Shown one piece after another: positions 56,296 through 64,000 of a stretch of DNA of 64,000 nucleotides. How positions within the stretch are numbered: the stretch's first letter is position 1; each line of letters starts with the position of its first letter. The notes under the pieces were generated by a model. That model saw only the letters and a list, made by a program, of their open reading frames with translations, was not told the DNA's origin and searched no databases. This DNA is from Taeniopygia guttata (lineage: Eukaryota > Chordata > Aves > Passeriformes > Estrildidae). The translations under genes were made by a program, and so were the position numbers. The stretch is from NCBI RefSeq assembly GCF_048771995.1, contig NC_133030.1:60792001-60856000 (forward strand), in the 5' to 3' direction.

Positions 56296-56412
56296 CCTAA
56301 ATTGGGTTAGAAGGGACCTAAAGGCCATCTTATTCCACCCTCTGCCCAGGGCAGGGACACCTTCCGCTGTCCCAGGTTGCTCAGAACCCTGTCCAACCCA
56401 AACTGGACTGTC
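56296..56412 (-). mobile_element. CR1 LINE 3' fragment
   Basis: Minus orientation, short: GGGTTAGAAGGGACCTAAAG, GCCCAGGGCAGGGACACC, CCCAGGTTGCTCAGAACCC. A second CR1 in the same orientation follows at once. Confidence 0.88.
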
Positions 56413-56451
56413 AGAAAATCCCAGGGACCCTGGATCCTTGAATTCCCAGAA

Positions 56452-56855
56452 CCCCAGAATGGTTTAGGTTGGAAAGGGACCTTAAATTCCATCAAGTTCC
56501 AACTCTCTGCCATGGGCGTGGACCTTCCACTATCCCAGGTTGCTGTAAGCCCCATCCAACCTGGCCTTGGACACTTCCAGGGATCCAGGGGCAGCCACAG
56601 CTGCTGTGGGCATCCTGTGCCAGGGCTTCAGCACCCTCACAGGGAAGAATTCCTTCCCAATACCCCATCTAACCCTGCCCTCTGGCAGTGGGAAGCCTTT
56701 CCCCTTGCTCTGTCGCTCCAAGCCCTTGTCCAAAGCCCTCTCCCCCTCTCATGCAGGCCCCCTTCAAGAAGGGCAAGGCTGCAGTAAGGTCACCCCTGAG
56801 CCTTCTCTTCCCCAGGCAATCTGGAGAGGAGAATCTTTATCTGCCTTTCCTGAAA
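56452..56855 (-). mobile_element. CR1 LINE fragment
   Basis: Minus orientation: CAGAATGGTTTAGGTTGGAA, CCATCCAACCTGGCCTTGGA, TTCAGCACCCTCACAGGGAA, GGTCACCCCTGAGCCTTCTC. Confidence 0.93.
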
Positions 56856-57027
56856 CAGAAGCAATTTTTAAAGATTAAATCAGGCCCACTCCCACCCAAA
56901 GCTGGGGGGCACGTGGCACGCAGGCACGGGAGCTGCCTCTGCAGAAGTTAATGGCAAAACTTCTGTGGCCTTCCGTGGTCCAGATATTTGCCAACCTGTT
57001 TTGTCATCATCCAAAAGGAAAGAACTC

Positions 57028-57483
57028 TGTGACAGGTTCAGCTTTCTGACACTGATGCCTTGTGAAGTCTGACTTAGAACAGAGACTAGACTGAGCTAAA
57101 GAATAAAGTAGGGATTTATTAAGAGGCCTCAATGGATCCACCTTGGTAGCACAACCCAAAATGGTCACAAAAATGCACGACCACTCATGGGGTCTCTCAC
57201 TTTTATAAGTTCTGCTCCATTTGCATACTGGAGTTAATTGTCTAATTCCAGCTTTAGCCCAGGCAGTCCCATCTTGCTTGTTTTTCTCTCTTCAGTCCAC
57301 CATTGTTTCTGCTCCTGGGCTGAGATTTGGATCATTTGTCCTTGGTCCCCAGCTGGAGCAGGAATTGTTTTGTCTCCCTACTCTGTGCAGAGAGCTCAGC
57401 ATCCCCTCATATGAAGCCCAGACCCACACATTAAAGCAGCACAGAATTTGAAAAATAAAAAAGCTAAAACCTGAGGCATCACA
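57028..57483 (-). mobile_element. Solo LTR of an endogenous retrovirus (LTR B)
   Basis: Read on the minus strand it starts TGTGATGCC and ends CCTGTCACA, giving a 5-bp terminal inverted repeat. In order it holds an octamer ATGCAAAT (57226-57219), a TATA box CTTATAAAA (57209-57201), and AATAAA (57120-57115) about 80 nt after the TATA box, then a U5-like tail. This is the expected U3-R-U5 order in 456 bp. Flanks do not form a clear target-site duplication. No gag, pol or env remnants adjoin it. Confidence 0.72.
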
Positions 57484-58007
57484 CGATGCCTTTCTCCCCC
57501 ACCAAATTCCTCACCCCCTCCTTCTCCTCCTCCTCCTTTCCAACCATTCCCCTCATCCTGCAAAGAAAACTTGTGGCGCTCGCCTCTCGCGCCGCCTTGG
57601 CACCGCATGAGAATCCTTGCAGCAAAAGGAAAGAAAGGGAAAAATCCTGAAAGCCGTGCTTTGCCCAGCAGGTTGGCACCACCGCTCCGGCTTTCATCCT
57701 CGGGAGCAGCGTGCCAATCTCACGCCAGCACAAACAGATGTGACTCTAGAGCTTTGAGTGCCCAATGAAAGGGGCATTGCTCGCTCTGAAAGCCGCCAAA
57801 ACGTACCAGCCTTCGGATTTTCCATTGAGACAGGCGGTTTTCTCAGAGCTCTGCTTCAAGGTGCCTGGATTTGGGGTTGACTTGTTTATTTCTTTCTCCT
57901 TTTCTTTTGTGCCCTGACATCATACCGAGGCTCAGCACGCAATTCCTGGCTCAGAGGAATGTTATCAGACCAGGCTAAGTGCACGGTGAGGCTGCTCTAT
58001 ATACACA
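57484..58007. other. CpG-bearing unique segment between LTR B and the microsatellite
   Basis: No gene recognised. From 57575 to 57850 it has noticeably more CpG than the surrounding intergenic sequence (GTGGCGCTCGCCTCTCGCG, CACCGCTCCGG, GAAAGCCGCCAAAACG). Confidence 0.4.
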
Positions 58008-58098
58008 ATGGATGGATGGATGGATGGATGATGGATGGATGGATGGATGGATGGATGGATGGATGGATGGATGGATGGATGGATGGATGGATGGATGG
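58008..58098. repeat. (GGAT)n microsatellite
   Basis: About 91 bp of the tetranucleotide GGAT, with a single GATGATGG interruption near 58028. Likely length-variable. Confidence 0.98.
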
Positions 58099-58138
58099 GG
58101 TGAAATGTATTCCACATACCCCAGGAGCTCACGTGTGT

Positions 58139-58680
58139 TGTTCTTAGACATGAAATGAGTACACAGAAGCTTGGTAAGTTCAAAAGAGAAAAAAGACCCA
58201 GTTTTATTCAAACATTTGGCATTTATAGAATTCCAAAGGTGACTGTGGATTGGAGGATGGAATTACCACCTCTCCAACCATACTGGCCTAAAGATTAATT
58301 AATCATTTTTCTCCACCCACAGAGAAATATGTAAACTCTTCTATTTATACATGAAATTGTGTGGGAACTCTGACTCTCAAATATGTAAACATTATCAGAA
58401 AGCTAAATAATTTTATGACAACTTTAAAACTTTCAGAAGAACATAAAAGAAAACTTAACAGTTATAAAAATTAGGGCAACACACGTGCATTGAAAACTTG
58501 TACAACGATAAACTGTATTTTCATTTTCACAAAACCAGCCCATTTTCATGCCATTTGAGATACATAAAGCGGTAAAACGCGTATGATTCCGTAGGCGCCG
58601 CTGAATCAGAAAAAGGAGGTGCTTAGCTGGCAAAACCACTTAATCCAGACATCTACAAGGGAAATCATGTAAGTCCAACA
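58139..58680 (-). mobile_element. Possible LTR-like element (LTR C)
   Basis: On the minus strand: TGTTGGAC at one end and AAGAACA at the other (TGTT/AACA inverted ends), a CCAAT box (near 58243), TATA-like TCTATAAA (58229-58222) and AATAAA (58208-58203) just downstream. The middle carries an unusual CpG cluster (58555-58605). No target-site duplication was found and the family is not recognised. Confidence 0.35.
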
Positions 58681-58917
58681 CTGCTTAGTGGCAATGAGTG
58701 CCACTTATTAGGGATTGCAGTTCTGCTTAACTGGGACACCTCCAGATCATTTAGGAGGCTTAGAGGAACCGGGTGAACAATTTGCAGGCTGTATTCTTCC
58801 GAACACCACATCCCTTTTTCTCACATGCAAAAGAATTTCCCCAAATGGCCTGCAGCATTTGGGGTGGTATTTGCTCCTCAGAATTTGGCAGAGGCTTCCT
58901 AAAGGCTGCTCCTGGTA

Positions 58918-59122
58918 TGACCTGTGAGGGTGGAGAGGTCCTGGCACAGGCTGCCCTGAGAAGCTGTGGTTGCACCTGGATCCCTGGAAGTGCTCCAGGC
59001 TAGGCTGGGCAGGGCTTGGAGCAACCTGGGGTAGTGGAATGTGTCCCTGTCCATGACAGGGATGGAACTGGATGGTCTTAAAGGTCCCTTCCACACGAAA
59101 TAATTCTGGGATTCTGTGTGTT
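58918..59122 (+). mobile_element. CR1 LINE 3' fragment
   Basis: Plus orientation: CTGTGAGGGTGGAGAGGTCC, CCTGGATCCCTGGAAGTGC, CATGACAGGGATGG, AAAGGTCCCTTCCA, ending ATTCTGGGATTCTGTG. Confidence 0.93.
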
Positions 59123-61369
59123 GGTGCAATAAGAAATCACTGATTGCTCATGAGTCTGAGATAAGAACTTTCCACAGTGATTGGCCAGTTTTTTGTCAGA
59201 CAACAGGATCTACTATGATCACCTCTCCTGACACCCTGGCTGATTTTTGCCAGAGAGTGCCATCCTGAAGTCTCTTCATCAGACCCATCAATGTTTGGTT
59301 GCAATACAGTTCAGCTTTCATCGTGGTAGGAGCCACAAAACTGTCTCCCCCTCCTCAGGGTGCTCAAGCTCCATATCAGAGATTAAATCCCTTCAGACCC
59401 AGTAGCCTTGTGCCAGGGTGAGAGAAGCAGCAGCTCTTAACTGATGAATCCTGCTGGGAAGAAATAATGTAGCTGAACTGTGTACTGGAAGACAGGAGCA
59501 TTTTTCTTTGAAACATTCTGGAGGGTTTTTTGACTAACCTGGCTTGAAAAGCTGGACACACCATGATCTCCTTTGGCATGAATTCACCTGCTTTCACTAT
59601 TACTGCTTAAGGGCTCCACTGGCATTGAAAGTCCTGCTCCACAAAGCAAAAAGGTAAATGTATGATGAGAAGCTGTTTCCTAAAAATTTGGGATTTGGAT
59701 AGACTGAGCAGACAACTAAAAGTAAGTGATATTATCCCCATTCTACACAGGGAAAGCTGCAATTTGGAGGGATTAAACAAGTTCTTCAAAACTCAGAGGC
59801 AGAATCAGGACTTGAACTCTTGTGACTTTGCTGCCCAGTCCCATCTTAACTGCAAGTCTTGCTCCCTCCTGAGAAAAGGAATGCTCAGGGTAAGATTAGG
59901 CTCAGACTGGGAAGCAAACTCAATGCTGAGGCATCTGACAAGATGTTCTTGTGAATTTTTAATTGTTGGCTGTGTGGACATGTGTGTAAGGCAGTAACCT
60001 AAGGAATTCTGTCCTACATTTTGGAAATTGTTGTAGTTTTACAACTCTTGGAATGAGTCTCGAGTGAAAAATCTGCTCTGATGCGTGTTCTCTATCATGT
60101 TCCCTCTAGATAAAGCTTTGAATCGTGAACTTAGTGGCTGTTATTCCAGGAATTTCTCCTTGGAACCAACTGACAGAATCCCTAATATTTGGCTAGAAAA
60201 AAAAATCTTTTCTGGAAAATACTAAGATGGCGCAATCTGATTTCAAATTTATTGTTACTTGTTCCTGTGTTATATAAATACATGTACAGATCTTCTATGA
60301 TTTTAATACCAGAAAAATGTCAACATTTAGTTAGTCCTTTACAAAATAGCTTTGAATCTTTAGCAGCTTGAAGATAAAAAAATGTATTTTTTTCTTAAGT
60401 CTGGTTCATAGGTATTGGTTTCTTAGAAATAACAGTGTGAGTTTAATTCTAAGGAATAAGAGCCATGCTTAGTTGTTTAAAAAGCACATAAAATGAAAGT
60501 GAGAGAAAATGGAGAACTTTTATTTTCTCTTAAGAAAAGGCTGGACAGGTGAGGAAAGCTGCAGTTAAAGGTAATTCCTTTTTTTCCTATGAAATTGGTC
60601 TAGGTCCACATTGTATAACCTTTCCTCCTCTTTTATTCACCTGAGACTTGAAATATTTTTTAAGGTCTGTCCAGTAGGAGGTGAAGTCCATATTTCTAGA
60701 TAAGGATTTTTACTTTGACTGGTATGTCTTAAGTGCTGAAATAGAAGGAAAAGTCAAATTTTTGTGCACTGCAGTCTGTAAATTCTTGCTCTGTAGTCAG
60801 CTGGCACATACAAAACAAATGTCTTATAGTTTCTGTGATTTTACTTTGCCCCTTGGGACAAGTCAGGGGCTGGGCCTGGCTATCAAAACTTTAAAATTGT
60901 GTCCAACTGTGAAACTGGGAAGAGAAATAACTTGGAAAATTTAGGATCTGGTCTGTTGAAAGTCAGCTCTGAAAGAGGAAGTTTTTTAAAAAGAAGCAGA
61001 ATTTTCCATTGATTTTATGAGCTGTAACTCTGTTGATTTAACCCCTTCTTTTGGAATGGTGTGAGTTGTTTCATCTACCACTCATTGATGGAGATCTGAG
61101 AGAGAGCAACTACCCAAGGTTGGACCAGGAAAATAAATCAATAATGATGAATAGCACAGAATGATTTTCAGCAGCTGTTTGGCAGGGAGGGAACCTGAAT
61201 TGGGTGTTGATTCACCAGAAGGACACAGAGACCCCTCATGGGACTGAAGCCACTAAGGGAAGGAATCTCATAGCCCAGCTGTCCCCTCTATTTCCAAACT
61301 TTTTGTGACTGGGCCAGTCAGAGCAAAGTTACTCAACCCCTGTGATGTGAGCCAGCACATTTTGAAGGG
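59123..61369. other. Intergenic sequence, gene-free
   Basis: No gene or repeat recognised. Confidence 0.5.
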
Positions 61370-61460
61370 GTTCTTGGAGTGTCCTGTGCTGGGCCAGGAG
61401 CTGGACATGATGATCCTTGTAGGTCCCTTCCAACCCAGGGTATTTTCTGATTCTGTGTTG
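61370..61460 (+). mobile_element. CR1 LINE 3' tail
   Basis: Plus orientation: GAGCTGGACATGATGATCC, GTAGGTCCCTTCCAACCC, TTCTGATTCTGTG. About 90 bp. Confidence 0.8.
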
Positions 61461-63798
61461 ATGACATAATCCAGCTGCTGTTGGCTTTGAAGGGCAGAAA
61501 TGTTCTGCATCCAGTGGCCAACTGTTATGATCCTAATGATAAATGGAATGCAAAGAAAGGGGTGGGACATGGGTGGCCTGATTGTCATCTGGAAACTGCA
61601 GACTTTCTTACCCTCAGGTGAAATTAGTCCTGATTTCCACGAGGAAGGGAAAGACAGAGGTGTTCATGTATAAAACTCCACACATAGGTTCCAAACCTTG
61701 TGCAGCTCCAGAGAAAATGTGACTTTGTATAACTTCTATTCCATAGCAAATACTGTAATGTGCAATTGGCAATTGGTTTAGTAATGAAAATAGTGTTTTA
61801 TGCCACGATGGTCCCAATTCCACATTTGACTGCATGGTCATTTAACAAATCTTTCATGAGCAGGGGATCTCTGTGTTAAAACTCTCTCTTTTCTCTCCAT
61901 TTTGCTGATGCTTTAACAATGAGACAAACTGAGAAGTCAGAATACGTGAACTTAAAATCACTTAAAAGTCATTGTTTGAAAGGATCAACTGCTTCCCAAG
62001 CCATGACAGCAAAAAGTTTCCCAGTTAGGCCAAAGAATGTTTTGGGGTGGGTTTGTTTGGTTTGGATTTGGTTTTTGGGGTTTTTTTTTTGGTGTTTTTT
62101 TTTTTTTTCTTTTTTTTTTTTTTCTGTCATTTCTGTCCTGTTAATTTGAGCAGAAACTGTAATTAGATGTAAGTGGTCTTGTTCCCACAGAAATGAATGG
62201 CAGCATCTGGAGAGAGACAACCGTTCCAAATGCTTTTGGCTACCAGCTCTCCACGAGTCACCAGGATGGAGCAAGGGCTGGAATCCAGACTTCTGTCGGC
62301 CTAATTTTGTATCTGTGGAAGCACAACACTAAATCCAATATTCAAATGCCTGGCTGTGATGGGTGTGTAGGAGAGAGCACATTCCAGACTTTTATGTTGC
62401 CTGCTCCTCCTGGGAGGCCAATCCCTGCTGCATCTCTGGGTGGGACTGGATGAGCAGAGCTCAGAAAAGGAGGAATGGTGGGTAAAGTTTCTGGTGCATT
62501 TTTTGGTGTTTTTTCCTTCTTTCTTTTCCACCCTTTCCCATTTCATGACCCACTTTGACAGTAACTGGGCTCTGCTTGCCCAGACAGGAGCAGGGCTGTG
62601 TTTGTGAACAGTAATTGAGTTAAAAGATGTTTTGTGTCAGAGCTGAGCTCGTTTCTGTCTCTGCTGTCCCTGCAGAAGGGGTGGCTCTGGCTGGAGGTGC
62701 AGCCACCAGCGCTGGGCTCTGCCTCGGAGCTCTGGGGCTCTACAAGGTCACAGAGCTCCTCATAACCCCCAAAATGCACCTTCTGTGGATGTCCATCACC
62801 ATCAGCACCAGGGTGCTGCATTTTTATCAAACTTTCTGTCCCCTAAAGGAGAATCACGCTTGAAGCTGATAGTGCTCTCTGGGAGTAAACGTTTCCATCC
62901 AGCCTTCCCCGTTAATTGAAATGGGATAAAATTTCTTTCCTTTCTTCAGTTTCTTAAATCTTGCTTGTTATGATCACGAGGAACTTGCAACCTTTCAGAA
63001 GTTTTTCCTCTCTGGCCTTGTCCTGTTTGGCATTGCAGCCTCACTCAATACTTTGTGTGAGGTCTACAGCTTCAGGACAAACATTTTGGCACTTTCCAGT
63101 GCCTTTATTAAACTTTTATTAAATTTTCATTATACTTTTTCACCATGCAAAGACAATTCTCTTGTTTTACCTCGCTAACCATGATGAAAATGGAGTTTCC
63201 TCTTTACTAGCTGCTGCTCTTCAGGGCTGTGTCTTGTTTCTTTAAAATATGCAAAAGAAGGGGGAAGGAATTTGGACTAAAATTTTTTAGAGCTGCCTGG
63301 AAGATTTACAGGAATAGTTCCCATGAGTCTAATGGGACTTGTGTCTCTAAACCCTTTCAAAACTCTCAAATCTCTGACTTCTGCTGTTGTGGAGGCATCA
63401 ATGATGGCCCAGTAAATGAGGGGAATTGAGATTTACAGCTGAAGGTTTGTATCAAACTTACTTTTGCATATAAAAGCAAATACAGTGTTTTTTCCCTAAA
63501 GCCAGGGTGCTTACCTTGAGTGCAGAATGAAAGGCTGAGCATTTACAAGTAAATCTGTTATTCAGTGTGGGAATTAAATTAAATTATTCATCCTTTAAGA
63601 AATTTAGGAATGTCAGACTCTTCCTTCCTTGGTAATTTCAGTAATGTGGTGGTAAAGAAACTTCAGACTTGTGACATGGCTGAGTTTCAGTGACATGTTT
63701 TCTCTGTACATTGAACTGTATACATAAAATTATTATTTTGCACTCGCAAATACTTATAACCTGTGGACAGCACTTCATATTGTTGGATTTAGTGGATA
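61461..63798. other. Intergenic sequence, gene-free
   Basis: No gene recognised. 62060-62123 is a nearly pure G/T then T tract. Confidence 0.5.
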
Positions 63799-63982
63799 AT
63801 CACAGAATGACAGAAACATTCGAGTTGGGAAAGGTCTCCAAGATCATCCAGCCCAACCTTTGGCCCCAGTCTCCACGTTGGCAACCAGCCCAGAGCACTG
63901 AGTGCCACATCCAGTCATTCCCTGGACACCTCTGGGGTGGTGACTCCACCACCCCCTTGGGCAGCCCATTCCAGTGCTTAAC
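63799..63982 (-). mobile_element. CR1 LINE 3' fragment at the window edge
   Basis: Minus orientation: ATCACAGAATGACAGAAAC, GTTGGGAAAGGTCTCC, GAGTGCCACATCCAGTC, TGGTGACTCCACCACC, GCAGCCCATTCCAGTGC. It continues into an AAT repeat. Confidence 0.92.
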
Positions 63983-63983
63983 A

Positions 63984-64000
63984 GATAATAATAATAATAA
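63984..64000. repeat. (AAT)n microsatellite, cut by the window end
   Basis: GATAATAATAATAATAA at the right edge, directly joined to the CR1 fragment. Its full length is not visible. Confidence 0.8.

Noticed and set aside
53154-57027. Internal retroviral genes between LTR A and LTR B
   Set aside because: No gag, pol or env-like frames. The LTRs differ in sequence, so they do not bracket one provirus.
57959-58211. Repetitive MDGW-type or HPSI-type peptides
   Set aside because: Translations of the GGAT microsatellite.
1-64000. NAA30 or OTX2 exons
   Set aside because: These are expected neighbours from mammalian synteny, but no matching exon was found on either strand.
1-64000. tRNA, rRNA, snoRNA, miRNA or CRISPR features
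   Set aside because: None recognised by eye. A covariance-model scan would be needed to exclude small RNAs in the introns.

Overview
This window is vertebrate nuclear DNA, most likely from a bird and quite possibly a songbird. The evidence is split genes with GT-AG introns, many 5'-truncated CR1 LINE copies (the main avian interspersed repeat), LTR-like solo elements, and the pairing of AP5M1 with EXOC5. The species cannot be named from the sequence alone.

Layout. 1-2700: gene-free sequence beyond the 3' end of AP5M1. 2777-12192 (minus): AP5M1, the mu subunit of adaptor complex AP-5, in 8 coding exons giving 487 residues with every exon phase closing. 12192-12481: a 288-bp CpG-rich divergent promoter between the two start codons. 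12481-36204 (plus): EXOC5 (Sec10), an exocyst subunit, in 18 coding exons giving 707 residues with every phase closing. 36205 to about 38600: probable EXOC5 3' UTR. From there to 64000: about 25 kb with no recognisable protein gene, holding CR1 fragments, three LTR-like elements in the same (minus) orientation, a GGAT microsatellite and several AT-rich or CpG-bearing blocks that could be conserved regulatory sequence. In mammals the gene desert next to EXOC5 leads to OTX2. That neighbour is not visible here and is quoted only as known synteny.

The two genes work in different steps of membrane traffic. AP5M1 belongs to an adaptor coat on late endosomes and lysosomes. EXOC5 belongs to the complex that tethers secretory vesicles at the plasma membrane. 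They share a promoter region but no known complex.

No new biological system was found. The most useful oddities are: a GC-AG intron in EXOC5 (intron 15); an acceptor in EXOC5 (exon 7) that directly abuts a consensus donor sequence, following a 29-nt exon, as at recursive splice sites; a G-rich minisatellite of alternating 55/46-nt units in AP5M1 intron 1; a diverged pair of 120-bp copies in AP5M1 introns 2 and 3; and a well-delimited solo LTR at 57028-57483. All exon joins were worked out by reading frames and splice signals against the remembered family proteins. No alignment program was run.
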